DNA from: Eimeria necatrix
Taxonomy: Eukaryota > Apicomplexa > Conoidasida > Eucoccidiorida > Eimeriidae
Direction of reading: 5' to 3'
NCBI RefSeq assembly: GCF_000499385.1
Contig: NW_013652461.1
Coordinates: 124,001 to 188,000, forward strand
DNA: 64,000 nt
The position numbers were made by a program, and so were the translations under genes. Of the stretch, positions 32,584 to 44,709 are shown one piece after another. Position 1 is the first letter of the stretch. The number at the start of each line of letters is the position of its first letter. The notes under the pieces are model-generated. The model was not told the DNA's origin. It ran no database searches and saw only the letters and a program-made list of their open reading frames with translations.

Positions 32584-33932
32584 GCCTCAAAGCCGCCATC
32601 TTTTCAACGAGTGTGATGCTTGAGAGCTTAGGAGTCCGCAACAAGTGTGCCGAGGCTAAAAGGCCAGTGCTCGGTGTGTTTTGTTCGTATGCTGCTTGTT
32701 GGGCGTCCTAATAATCGTGTACTAGCGTTAAACTTTCGCTGTTCCTGCTCTCGATATGACTTTGACGATTTGCGGCAGTGTTACCATAGGCAACACCAGG
32801 CATTCGCAAGGCCATGTTGCTTTTGAATTCCTGGCCAGCTCCTAACTTAGACTATAGATGGCAAACAAACGGCCCCATGAGGACCGCATCTGCGTCACTG
32901 AACGGGTGACACTATAAAGTATTTTCATAACTTTATAGCATAGCTCAAACAGCAACTCAAGGGAGGCGGCACTCAGTGGAAGGTGGCTCTGCTAGCACTG
33001 CTATAGCGCTGTCTACGGTTTCTAAAATGAGACTGATGCCGCCTGCATCTAGGAGAATGAAATGTATCAATAGAGGCACGACTGTCTACTGCTCAGAACG
33101 CTGCTAAGGATCCTATGACTCAAGAACCCTACGATGAGGATGAGGATGAGACAAGTTCCAAGGTGAACTGGCAAAAAAACGCAGACAACAGAGCCGCACA
33201 AGCGAGAACAAAAACATTCCTACTCACAGATTCCTTGCCGTCGCTCTGGCATGGCTGGCTGCATTGCACCTAGAAATTATCTCAGGATTAGTTCCATATA
33301 TAGAAGCCTTAACCCTCTCTAGTTTCCCATATAGTGGTTGAACGCTTGCATCGAGAGATATTTCACCCTCTGCAAGCTAATGCGTGCTCTGCGATGTAAC
33401 GTTGGCTGCTGAAACTACAGGCCAAAATAACAATTTGCGTCTGTTTCAAGTTCTTCGTAGTGCACATCAGATTTTTTGACGCTCCAGCGCTTACACGCTT
33501 CGCTATCTGCGTGTTGTGCCGTGGTCGTACGAAGAGCTGCAGCGGGTAGAGTCGCTTGATTCGCCTTGCTGTCTCGCGTGCAAGTTGTGTGGGCGCGCAT
33601 TCTGTAACGACAAGTAGTATGTCGAAATACGAATTGCTGCGTCCAGCACTCGTGTTCGGAAAGGCGCAAATTCGTAGCATGCTTCAGGAGAAGCTTCATA
33701 ATCACCCGCTACAGATGAGACAGGTATCCTAATTAACTATACGGATTCTGGTTGGACTGATAGCGGAATTATAGACTAGTGTCGCTGGCCACTTTGTTGC
33801 GCTGAAGCCCACTAAGGTGTACATACCCAGTTCACAGGGTCCACTCTGGGGTTACGCGTAGAAGCCCAGAAAGTCCTGCTTCTATGCACTTTAAGTGTGA
33901 TACTTTCCTGTTTTTCTTACGTTTCCTGGGAG

Positions 33933-35060
33933 GAGAGTTCATCTGCTCACACACTTCGGAAACCGTTAGTACATGCTGCACTACTTGATGCATACGTCCG
34001 TTACACTCCGCAATTCAATAAAATATTGGGAAACCTGAGAATGATGTCAGGAGGAAGCCACCCAGTGGTGAGGACATGTTTTACATAAGGTTTGCTTGAC
34101 GCAGCGAGAAGGGGTAGCTTTCCGTATGAAATACAGCAGCCATCAGTTGCAGACATCTGCTTTGTGATACGCCGCAGTTAGACACCTTCGGTTAAGCAGT
34201 GATGATGTTTTAGTTCAGATCTGTGATGTTTGCAGGTGGCATACGCTACGAACGCGGGTATTATGAAGCGCGGCTGGAGATCACAGCGCTTTCTCTCGCA
34301 CAAACCATTTGCATAACACGTGGAAACCTCGGCGTTGTACTTTTATTAGCACATTGCCAAAAAAGGAACTTCATTTTTCAGATCTGTCCTTCGAAACCTG
34401 TTACAGAACCGGAGGATGCAGTGCAAGGCTTAGCATACGTGGATTGTCCCGCACGCGGCAATCTATAGACAGGAAACATCAACACTTCACAGTTCAGTCA
34501 TTGCTGTCGAAGCGTATAAGTGTAAATTATGCGAGTCATCCGAGTGATTTGGCAGCAGCGAGTTTTCACCTTTCCACCGGCGACATCGAGCAAATATATT
34601 AGCAGCATGATCTTTCAAAATGGTACATGCTCTAGGTTTCCGCGCCCATTGTCCGTTTGCTTGGAAGGTGCCCGTTTGCATGCTAAATTTTATTAGCCCT
34701 TGCGTATAACAAGCTCAAAGCTGGTCGTTCGAAGCAAAACTCCATTATAGCTAGCAATACGACTGTCGCATACTTGTATTGAATGATGCGGCTTTTCTGA
34801 CAGAATTACTTGAAAAACTGCGCGTGTGGCCTACTGGCCTCCAGCGGAAAATTCAGATCATCGCACTTTCAGCTTGTTTAGATGCAATGATTTATCTAGT
34901 GGCTTCTTCAAAAGCAGGAATTCAATACTTAACTAAAGCGCATCGCGCTTTACATATGTTCCATTCCAGCTGCTCTATGCAGTCTGGCATGCGCATTAAC
35001 GTATCCGAGCTTCAGCTACCCTCTCGCTGCGCTCCCCCCATCAAGTGTCATCAAACCTAG
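33933..35060 (+). CDS. Three-exon C-terminal part of an unrecognised gene
   Basis: Segments 33933-34067, 34236-34257 and 34804-35060 (TAG) join in phase on the plus strand: GTGAGG donor, TTTGCAG acceptor, GTATTA donor, TTTTCTGACAG acceptor. The joined product (about 137 residues) reads as helical, soluble protein (PLVHAALLDAYVRYTPQFNK ... NAELLEKLRVWPTGLQ ... IIALSACLDAMIYLVASSKA). Upstream exons are expected, since the first segment starts after an acceptor. The 22-nt middle exon is small and the least certain part. I do not recognise the family. Confidence 0.45.
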
Positions 35061-36387
35061 AGGACTATGCACCCTCGACACATGATTCTTCGGTTGCAGT
35101 GATAAGGAGCGGTGCTCTCTCTCTTGACAAAAGAGGGACAGCTACTTACTGCTGTCCTCAATTAAAAGCCTTTGGGCGCTGCAGTTGAAGGAAGAAAAAG
35201 CATTGAACTGAATTATCACACAGTTTGCGTGTGAACGATTTGGTGTCGTTTCACCATACTGCCAATATTGCTGGCGAATCGTTCCTGGCCTTTGTAAATG
35301 GACGATAGTCCTAAAAAGGCGTAGCTATGGTATCCAGGAGTTGTCATCCCAGTGACGAAATCACTTCTTCCAATTTAGACCTTCTCTCTCGCGAGTTCTT
35401 CGGCATTAGTACTTGTTTGCATATTTGCCAAATATGCAAGCAGTGTAGAGTATGACTCACTGTTCACAGTACACTACTAAAGAACTTCAGTGCAACTTCC
35501 AGCTCCAGATGAGACCGGCTGAGGGACTTTTGGTTCATCGGCAGGTTGTGAATAGCCAAAATAAATTAACGCTTCAACATGTCACTCGCACAGTAAATTC
35601 CAACAAACTCCAAAAAGTGTAACTAATGAAGACGATGGCGAATTCAGCGTCTCAAGTCTGTGAGCAGCAAGGAAGGGAAAAAGACTGCAGCTCGTGACAG
35701 CCGAGATGGAGCACATTTTCCTTTACGGTGAACGGCAGACGGCACATACCTGTGGCAGCACGCATCTCGAGACATCTGGGAAACAAATCAAAAGTCAATA
35801 GCCTGAACCTTTGAGCTTGCAGAATAATTGGTGATAAGCAAGCGAATGGTGTGCGGTAGAAAATAAGATAATTTGGCATTTTCGACGGCTTTCCGGGAGA
35901 GCGGCGACGTGCATGGTCGCGGTGGTTCCCGTAGGAGAGAAAAGGAGATAGATACTTTTGTAGAGGAAAGGTGCCAGGTAGCAAGGTACTCATTTGGTTT
36001 TTCCCCGTGCTGAAGTTAGAACCACTATGCTAGTTCTCCTCTGAAGCTGTTGCCCATTTGATTGGCGCTTTTCCTCCGTTCTAAATTTGAAAGTTTTTGC
36101 ACCTGGTTTTTGTTCCACAATGTATATATATATATATATGTAAGACAAGTAATTGTGACGCGCTAGGCCTAGCTGCATTTAAGAAATACTTTTGTTTGTT
36201 TGTCCAATGAACTTCCCGACTCACGTTAAATTTTGTCGACCGTATCACAGTTCATTCCAATCAAATTCAAGGCCAAATGCTACAAATGCGTGAGAGCTCC
36301 AAGCGCGTCACAGGACTCCATTAAGCAAGAGGCTTGTCGAGCCAACGAGCGTGGCTCATACCGAAGAGAAGCAGCTGTAACTGCCAC
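35061..36387. other. Intergenic, no supported gene
   Basis: Only a (TA)n run at 36122-36140 stands out. A minus-strand frame at 35652-35993 is open for 113 codons without domains or splice support. Confidence 0.4.
36122..36140. repeat. (TA)n microsatellite
   Basis: An uninterrupted alternating TA run of about 19 bases. Confidence 0.9.
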
Positions 36388-36657
36388 ATGATGCACGACA
36401 AATCGTCGCAAAAGGGCCTGCGTGACGTCATTCAGCAGGAATTTAGAGATCCTGTGTCGTGCCCTACGTTAACTATCTACAGGATGCCTACGCGATCGCT
36501 TTCTATCACTGTCATGGAGGTGCGCGCAATTTCCATTCAAGACCTAGTTGCAGACACTTCGAGGCTCATCATGGAATCGTTCTGCTTTCCTGCAAATGCT
36601 CGCAGTGATTTTGTTATCTTATATATTTCCGAGGATGCATATGCTGGTGCCCCTTAA
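36388..36657 (+). CDS. Hypothetical protein, 89 codons
   Basis: From an ATG at 36388 the plus strand is open to a TAA at 36655-36657. The product begins MMHDKSSQKGLRDVIQQEFR and ends DFVILYISEDAYAGAP. It is soluble with no repeats and no recognised family. It could be a single-exon gene or a terminal exon (AGAGAAGCAG just upstream is a possible acceptor). It converges on the minus-strand exon ending at 36695. Confidence 0.3.
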   Translation: MMHDKSSQKGLRDVIQQEFRDPVSCPTLTIYRMPTRSLSITVMEVRAISIQDLVADTSRLIMESFCFPANARSDFVILYISEDAYAGAP

Positions 36658-36694
36658 GCCTCTCTTGCGCAATCACCGACAGAAACAGCCCTCG

Positions 36695-38124
36695 TCAGGC
36701 TGTCTGTGCCCCAGTTGAGGGCTCTCTAGAAATGGGAATGCCACCTGCGGAAACAGCCATTTTGGCCTGATCTGTATGGCGCCCAACTAATTTGAGGGCA
36801 GAAAAGTTTTTTGAGATGAGTCTCTGAGTGTTGATGTAACACAGCAGAGCACACAAACTTGCTGCCCAACAGAAATACTGAAGCCTTGCCCAGGGGGCAA
36901 CACCACCACGTGGGCATTCTGCCCCCTGAAAATTCAGAGTAGACTGCACGTTTACTATTATTCCAGTAGCTGGATAGCTACGCCCTTTCCCCAAATACTC
37001 CTAATTACGTTGCCACGAATCTCGAACGTATTGTGACGCTATAACTGGGATGCAGTATGCTCGCGCATCTGGCCAACACATGCGCCGTGGACAGCTGTAC
37101 AGTGTTGGCTCCAGCAAACATTTACACGTAATATACTAAGTGTGAGAATATAACTCAGCAGACTATCCTTTCTAGCGCGCCCTAAAAAGTGATTAGTTTA
37201 TCCATGAATAGAGACTGTTTTGAGGCTGTGTGCTTCTTATATTAAGTATGAATGCTTGCTGAAGCCAAATACTGTATAGCTGTCGACAGCGCATGTGTTG
37301 GCGAACTGCGCGAACGTGCTGAGCTTTCCGCTGATAGCACGCTCAGATCGTGCGATATGCCTGGCAACGTAATTAATTGCCTTTGAGAAGAGAGAATCTT
37401 CCAAGGAAATGTACAAAGCATTATAGAAGGCACTGGGACTGCTGTAGGATTGACGAGCACTCAGCCATGGCGTCTTGAAGTTTAAGCGGCTATGTGAATT
37501 TCGACAACTTAGTTATCGTGACTTTGTTGAATAGCGTGACAACAGCAATGCTTGCTGGGCTAGTACGTCTGTTCACTTCTGAAATTCAGCAAGCTCATTC
37601 ATGGGAGCATGTGAGGCTATTGGATTCCTTTTTGTCGTAACAAATCGTTGTGTGATGAAGGGTTAGCCAAGAATTCCTGCTGCCACGCACACTGTATAAG
37701 CATAAATTGTGTCTTGTTTGCTTTGTTAAGCGCAAGTGCCTTAGCGATGAGGGACAAATATTGCTGAGCTTCGTAGCATCGAAATGACCGAGTAGCTACC
37801 AAAGGGTCTCCACAGGGAGAGTCGTAAATAAGGCCAGCAGAATAATACACTACAATTCAGAGCCAATAAGTCTTTCACTTGAGAGAAAGTTCCATAGGCG
37901 GTTTTTGACGAAACGATTAAATCCTTTCGCGCAGCCATGAACAGTTCGGTGTTCAGGGCAGATACAGATCTGTGAAGTCCGTGCGCTTTTAGCTCACTAG
38001 CCATGCTGTCACTCTGAGTTATTTCTGTGCAAAACTGCGGAGTAGTCAGTCTCTGCATATCCTCTACAGCTTCCTTCACACGGTAGAAGCATGAATGGCC
38101 TCCAATGAAGCGGTAACGCAAATA
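36695..38124 (-). CDS. Exons of a minus-strand gene, one TM in the last exon
   Basis: Segment 38124-37879 (82 codons, YLRYRFIGGHSCFYRVK ... DSMASELKAHGLHRS) ends at a GTGAAA donor. A second open frame (37850-37617, AGLIYDSPCGDPLVATRSF ... QYLSLIAKALALNKANK) follows in a different frame. A terminal segment, 36925-36695, begins after CTCTGAATTTTCAG and contains one hydrophobic stretch (YFCWAASLCALLCYI). The first segment is in phase with the coiled-coil gene just upstream (GAA|GTGGAC at 38234, 110-nt intron), so all may be one gene. The join between 37879 and the second frame is unresolved. No family recognised. Confidence 0.38.
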
Positions 38125-38216
38125 CTAGTGTGATGCGCACGGATATGCAGAGGTTAGTATGGCTGTAGAAGAGGCTCCATTCAAAAGCTTCAGTTTCTGC
38201 AGGGGACGCAGAGACC

Positions 38217-38739
38217 TTATTGTCCCAAGTCCACTTCGGCTGTTTGCAGTCGCCGCTGCAACGCTAGTTGGCTCTGCTGCAAAGCAAAATTTTCGTTTCG
38301 AAGTGCTCGAATCATTTCGTGCAATCGTTGATTTTCTGTTCTCTGCTGCAAAAAAAATTGCTTCAATTCATTTTTCGATTGTTGTAAAACTGCCAAAACT
38401 TCCTCCTTAGCTTCCTGCACGACTTCCTCTGTACGGCCAGTCTGAAAGCCCTCCACAAGATCAGAGTTGGGGATCGCCATCTAGAGGCAACAATGCAGTA
38501 TGACAGGTATGAAGTCCACTAACAACGATTTCGGTGGTGAAGCCAAGTTGGATTGTATTGCTCACCTGCACGATTTTCTGGGACTTGAACTGCTGCACCT
38601 GCCGTTGGAGAGATCTTAGCTCTGAATCGATGATGCATTCGAGTTCTCGAATTCGATGCTTAAGACCCGACCCGCTTGTCGGTGTCAAGAATGAACCCTC
38701 AGGGTCCTGGGAGTTTTGTGAACACGTTGGGAACTGCAT
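38217..38739 (-). CDS. Coiled-coil protein, two exons
   Basis: Exon 1 (38739-38566, starting at an ATG, 58 codons) and exon 2 (38480-38217) join in phase 0 across an 85-bp intron with good sites (CAG|GTGAGC ... TTGCCTCTAG). The 145-residue product has a serine/proline-rich start and then long heptad-like helices (LKHRIRELECIIDSELRSL, then ELKQFFLQQRTENQRLHEMI and ALQQSQLALQRRLQTAE). Such short coiled coils are often scaffold, centrosomal or trafficking components, but nothing here identifies one. Exon 1 is preceded by a pyrimidine-rich acceptor-like tract, so an upstream exon is possible. Alternative splicing at 38234 would bypass the stop and continue into 38124-37879. Confidence 0.6.
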
Positions 38740-39046
38740 CTTTCTACGCTCTTTAAGCAGAAAGAGAAAGTCAAGTAAGTTTATTTGCAGACTACGAAAC
38801 AAATCGCCAGAAAAACAGAGAAGTCCTTTTGGGCAAATCCTGAACGGTGGTTCATGGGAAGAATTGTGCGCGGAGCCGTAGGCCTGGAACATGCATCTCG
38901 CTTCTCAGGAGTCGTACCATTCCGTTCATTCTAGAGCGCGAATGCGTTGCTTTTTCATCGCAGTTCCGTTGTACCAGGAGGTCTGAGACCCTATGAAGGT
39001 CGCCTTCCTATTCGCGCAGAGCAAATCGTATCCATAGGCAGTCTGC

Positions 39047-39604
39047 TTAATTCGAAAGAAACGAAGTGCAGCATTTCTCAGTGAATAATCTCAAGCACGG
39101 CCTAGAAGCCACTAAAATAAGTGCGCTAAGGTCTAGGGTTTCTGCCAGCATTGCCAGATTAACGTAGAGCTCCAAGCTGCCTGAAGAGCACTGCGCTTTC
39201 CCCTGAAGCGGGGAGGAATCGCTAGCAAACATTTGCTGTCGGGAAAACTTTCTGAGATAAACACCTATGTTTGTGTTTGGCCTGATGATAGCAGGAATAA
39301 CGCTGGAAAGATAGATACGTGGCGGAAGAAGTACGACGACGCCCAGTGACCTGGAGAGACTTACCGTCCGTAGGTCACCGACGGCCCTTAACTTTGCAAC
39401 GTTGAAGCAAATCCATGCTCGATTTTCTAAGGCTTTCGAAAGAAATGTGGCTTGGATTGTATAGTGGTGCCCCTGTAAAAGCGGCTGACATCCTTTTGCC
39501 TGTGAAGGCTGCCGTGCCCCAGTCCAGCCCCAGCAGCACTTCTGGCAATGTGGCATTTTGTGTTTATGACATGGGATCAAGTACGATGGGCTTAATTTTG
39601 TCAA
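39047..39604 (-). CDS. Hypothetical ORF, 185 codons
   Basis: One of the longer minus-strand frames outside the named genes. Its second half (IGVYLRKFSRQQMFASDSS ... LELYVNLAMLAETLDLSALI) looks like folded protein. It contains a consensus donor (CGGACG|GTAAGT) and an acceptor (CTGCTATCATCAG) 83 nt apart, but removing that stretch breaks the phase. Either the frame is used unspliced or one border is wrong. No family recognised. Confidence 0.3.
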   Translation of the reverse strand: MTKLSPSYLIPCHKHKMPHCQKCCWGWTGARQPSQAKGCQPLLQGHHYTIQATFLSKALENRAWICFNVAKLRAVGDLRTVSLSRSLGVVVLLPPRIYLSSVIPAIIRPNTNIGVYLRKFSRQQMFASDSSPLQGKAQCSSGSLELYVNLAMLAETLDLSALILVASRPCLRLFTEKCCTSFLSN

Positions 39605-40298
39605 ATAATTTGAGATTCTGTTTGCCTTTCGATTTGATTAATATCTTTTGAGGGCATTTCTTCAGCGCAAGTATCAGGCTGTGCGCTGTCGACTTGCTCC
39701 TGCTGCACGGGCAGAAACTAGCCTGCTCACCTGCGTTTCGCTCGAAAGCACACGTGTGCTTCAGATAGAATTTGCCTAGTGGTTAAAGATCTGGTATCTC
39801 TCAATATAATGAGCTCGCTTACAGTCCTTCAGGTCCTTATCTAAAGGCAGCGGACATCTCTCGTGTTCGCTGCAAGCGCCACGGCAGCAGCTCCTAGACC
39901 TGCGTTGATATCTACATTAAGCGTAGTCTTTCACTTTGCGTCAGAGCATCGCTTTTATGCTTTTTTCTTTGTGGGGTGCCTCGTTTGGTGGCAAAAGTCA
40001 CCGTGGCCCGCTTCTGGAGTGAGGAGCAGATGAATGGGCGAGTGCACCCACGTTTCTCGAGTTGAGCTATTTTAGTATCTAACTTTAATGTACATAGCTC
40101 AAGGCGGCGACTCAGGAGGTTACTGCCCGAGTAAGAGTACGCTTGCAGGCACCTATAAGCATTTGGAAGGACCAGTGCGTCTCTATAAGAATACCAACCT
40201 ACATCGGTGTTAGTATGCTCCAATAGCTTTGGCACACCCCTGCTACTTCCCAGCATCCTCATTTGTGGATTCTTTCGCCAGACAACAAGGAAACGAGA

Positions 40299-43200
40299 AT
40301 GGGTTCCCAGCGAGCGCTTCCTGAGGGGAGCCTTACTGAGGAAGTCTACAACTTAATAAAGAAGCAGCATTTTGAGGAAGCTGGGATAATTGTCAAGCGT
40401 CTTTTACAGCGCTTTTATCCGTCAGAAGACAAAGAATTGCATCATCCTCTGTTGGAGTTGCTGGGATACTGCTTATATATGATGAAGGATTTTGAAGGGG
40501 CAGCACAGGTCTATAAGAGGTTGCACGAAGCATTTCCAGACTCTGCAGAATACAAAGTGAGGCACCAGCCCTTGATTGAACGCCCGTTAACTGGAAGTGC
40601 ACAATGCATTTTTGTTGCTTACATGCACGATCTGCGTGTCAAAACTATTTGTTTTTCCGTTCTAGTTTCTGGCCTTTTTTTGCAGCTGCACACAGCGTAC
40701 TGCCTCCTTCAGTGTGGCACATCTCACGTAAATAGTGCCCCCGCGGAAATCTCAAGCTATAGACAAAGTCTAGAGGTTGCTGACTCAGTATCCTTCCAAA
40801 GGGAAGCTTGTAGAAGTACATCCAGCTACATCCCCGAGTTCGAGGAAAAGGCAAACGGCTGTAGGCCCTGGAACTCAAGCCTAAATTTAAGCCTGCATTG
40901 CACCTAGTCTGCCTCACTAAAAACGGAAAATACTTGAGCCATTTTTGTTATCTAAATGATATTCAGCATCTTGGCCGGAGGAATTTAAGCAAACCGATTT
41001 CGCTTTATTGGAATCAGCTGCGCTCTACCGACGCGGCAACTTCAAGGAAGGCCGAAGAATAGCTGCTGCATCATCTAGCGAACTTGGGTGGACCCCTAGC
41101 CTCGCATACAATGAAGCTCTTTGCGCATTCAAAGTAGGCAGACCACAGAGCTTACACACCCGGGAAATGACTCCTATTTCTAGTCGCTCGCAACTTTGAA
41201 AATGCGATAATTGCCACGTGCCAAGCAGCGTGGCAAACCTAAATTAATGCACTACTGACTGCTGTAACAGAACTTTGGACTTCATGTTATTGCGGCTTGG
41301 CGTTAGCTTGGCGAAGTGAACGAGGCTGTTGAGCTTGCTGAGAAGATCCTTTCTGTGTATCGCGAAAACCAAGTTAACGCTGCTGTTGCTGCTGATGGAT
41401 TTTCAAATGCTATGCTCTGCGGAGGCTCTGGTTTAGGAAATGGGATCTATCAGCCCTTTGCTGAAGAAGCTGTGGTGCGTGAACGCCATACAGAGAGCTC
41501 GCTGGACCCAAACCCTGCGTTCTACACTCGCATAAACTTCATGTCGCCTCAGCACGGGTTTGAAAGATTTTGTGCGTACTGGCGCTCTACAGGTGGAGGC
41601 GGCAAACATTTGCTGTGCAGCAGATATCGCTAGAAATCATATAAATCCTGCAAAGGATTATCTGTGTTTGCTATCTCTTAGCGCCACTGACAGTGAGGCA
41701 GGCATCTAGCGTATGCTCCTCCAGCAAGCACTTAAATAGAGAAATCCAGAATTCGCATTCAGGCTGTGCGTCTATTAACTTTCTTTCCTGAGTGGAGAGG
41801 AATGCAAAAGAGGCTTTCTTTTACTGTGCAGGAGCAGATTGCGTGAGTTTGCACAATAAGGCGCTAACAATTGCTAGCTCTGATCCGAAAGAGTCCATCA
41901 GAATGCTTGCAAAGCTCCTTGAACAGCCTTCATGCCCGCCTACAACCATACGCAACCTCCTTATTCTCTATTGCAAGTCAGCCAAAACTTCAACGAGTTG
42001 CTTCGGAGCAACCTCTGCAGTAGCTATTCCGAGAGAATGTGGCGTGGTGTGTAATGAGTCTGATACAGCCACTGGGCATCCATGCACCTTCATCGTGCCT
42101 ATGTCAAATTTTGTGTTTCCAGACATGGATACGTTGACGCAGCTGAAGAGCTTCTGGTAAGCAATTCGAGAGCATCACTAAGGCAATATAACTGCGGTCC
42201 AGGTCATCCAAGAAACTCTGGCTTTCGAGCGCTGTTGCATAGCGATATTTTCCGAGATTTCCACTGATCATCACTGAATTCATAGACAACGTAGCATTTA
42301 CCTGAAACTCAATTTTGTGACGAGTGGACCTAGAACAGTATGCGTTTCGACGGTGCTTTCAAGAAACTGCATCAATGGAAGGTGCCTTGGTGTGCGGAAT
42401 TGATTGACTAGGCCCGTTTAGACTAGAACAATAAAGTGTGCTCTAAAACGTCGGGGAAGTAAATATCGCGTTTAACGGCTACTGCGAGAGATAACAGTTG
42501 CTTTTCAGATACTGGGTAACACATAGAGCTGTTTCTTTTGTATCTGTGCAGACCGCTTGCAGCGATTTTCCCTTGCAAGAACTAAGTGAGTATGAGGCAG
42601 GATTTCTGAAAAGCATTATCTTGGTAGGCTCACATATGCATCATGCATTCTCTTTGTTTACTACGGTCTTATGACAAGACAACATGTGCACGACAATAAG
42701 CAGATTAGAAGAAAGTCAGCGAGACTCAAGCAGGTTAACGGTTTGCAATACTACTCGTTCAGTGCACCTTTTTGACAACTTACACCCTTCAGGGGCATTC
42801 TTCTCCCGTTGCAGCCGAAAGGCATCTTGAAACGCTCGAAAGACAAATAGGAGAGGAGATACATGGCCTGCACGGAGACACTGTACGTCTTTACACCTTT
42901 TTATTCAGAGTAGCAGGCGAATCAGAGTTGTGGAATCTGTTGCATTGATTTGCTTGCTTTGATACAGTGTTTTGCACCATTCACAGAAGTAAGCCTGCCG
43001 CAACACTTACAAAATGCATAAACACTAAGCATTTCTAGTCTTATTCAATTGTCTCTCCTGCTTTGAACAGGGCATGTGTTCCTGCTCTTCAGCGATGCGT
43101 ATCCAAAGTTCAACCAGAGCGACTCTGCAGGAACGTATCGACGAATTGATGCTTGTGGGTATCTCGATGAAGACGGCTGCATTCAAACATATAGACTGTC

Positions 43201-44709
43201 TTTCAAAGCACCCTAAAGCCATTTTTCTCACTTTGATTGGCGCACTGCAGGTTATAATGTCGCTTGCCAACTTCTACTGCAGAACAGGAGAGCTCTTCAA
43301 AGCGGAGCTGTGAGTTTGCCTTGGCAACATGCAGTACCATTGAAACAACGAACTCTTAATTGGATGGCTTTCAGCAAATGGATGAAACCAAAAACTACTC
43401 GTGGCAGCTTTAACACGTGTGCTGCAGCCTGCTTCGTCGTTATGGAGACCTTTGCAGCGACCTTACTTGCTGGCGCATCAACATGGGGCATATTCTCTTC
43501 ATGCAAGTACGGCAATACTAGCAATTCGTGTCTATCGATATTATGCTCGAGATTCTACATATCTGTGGTATTTTGTAGTAACAGAACCGTATAAGTGTCT
43601 TCGGCATATTGCATCTTACATACACTTTTACGCAGAAGAAGTATGCCACTTGCCTTGCTTTCTATGCACCAAGCATCCGGTCTGCTGCATGCAAGGAGCC
43701 ATTACAGTGGTGGGAAATCACTGTCATGGCCAACGCATTGGCTGCAAACATTATTTTGGGTAACCTAGATGAAGCACAGCAACTTCTAAAGTAAGCAACA
43801 TCTATGAAAGCCGCTTTTGAATTCAAACGCCAACGCGTACATGAAGGATGGTCCATTCCAGTGCGAGCAAGGTTTCCAAAAGTGGATCTACATACAGCAG
43901 ACCGGTATAAAGTAAAAGCCGAAACCTGCTGCACACACAGCCTTCCCAGTTATTGTTTGTGGGCTGCTACTCAGCGTGCTGAATGCCGGAGTTGAACCAA
44001 CTGCTACTGAGGCAATAACCGAATTTCAATGTAACAATTCTATTCCTAATTCTTGCATTGCCAAGCTGATTATTGGAACGCTGTACTGCGCTGAAAAGTG
44101 TTACGACTATGGCATTAAGGCTGTGATAGACAGCCTGGAGCCGTTGGAAAAAGCCTTCAATACAGAAACATGGTATGTTTCGCAGTGCTGTTTCTGTCAG
44201 TTCACGAGAGACTAAACCACGCAAATTAGCAAAGTGTATACCATTCGCTACATGGAATCTAGCCATAAGCCTGAATCGTCGTCATGTAAATGAAAATGCA
44301 GGGCACACTGCAAAACGTGCATCGGAGCTCTCTTGACAGACTTGGCCCTAGGAAGTTTCATTATGGATGAAAACTTAAAGTGGCACACTGCGTCATTTTT
44401 GCACAAAATAGAAGCAGAGTCAGGAAGACTGAAATGTAATGAGGTGAGCCACACAATTCGCTAAGGCGTCTCAGCGGAGTTCCTGATCGTCTAGTCTGTG
44501 GGTATGCAACGCAATTCCTTGTTTTTAGTCTTCCGGGGAATGCGTCAACGAACGTTGTCATATTGTAGGTCCATCACTTCACAGAACATTCTTAAACTAA
44601 GTTTAATGTGCTACTAACAGCTTGGGTGACCTGCTACTCAGGGAGCCCATACACTTTCTCATGAGGCACAGGCCCTACGGCAAATGCTCTCGCTCCTAGC
44701 CTAAAGTTG
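40299..44709 (+). CDS. IFT70: IFT70/TTC30 homologue (intraflagellar transport complex B, TPR protein)
   Basis: Seventeen phase-compatible exons: 40299-40556, 40686-40727, 40990-41133, 41307-41474, 41593-41692, 41832-41976, 42123-42156, 42552-42623, 42793-42882, 43071-43154, 43251-43309, 43428-43506, 43636-43790, 43975-44172, 44302-44443, 44529-44564 and 44641 to about 44709. The order of matches follows animal TTC30: LLGYCLYMMKDFEGAAQVY, VSLHNKALTIASSDPKESI, NLLILYCKHGYVDAAEELL, CWRINMGHILFMQ, KLIIGTLYCAEKCYDYGI and SLEPLEKAFNTETW. Known role: an all-TPR superhelix in IFT-B that wraps IFT52 and carries anterograde cargo along axonemes. The model gives about 620 residues against about 665 in human. 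Some 50 residues expected between exons 2 and 3 were not found, the 43154 donor is weak, and the last codons are uncertain. No frameshift or internal stop in the matched exons. Confidence 0.9.

Noticed and set aside
37851..37879. 29-nt GTGAAA ... TTGTAG stretch as a mini-intron joining two open frames
   Set aside because: The flanking phases do not match (phase 0 into phase 1), so it cannot join the frames as drawn.
40263..40907. 214-codon plus-strand ORF taken as one exon
   Set aside because: IFT70 similarity stops exactly at the GTGAGG donor at 40557 and resumes at 40686; the frame in between is intron read-through.
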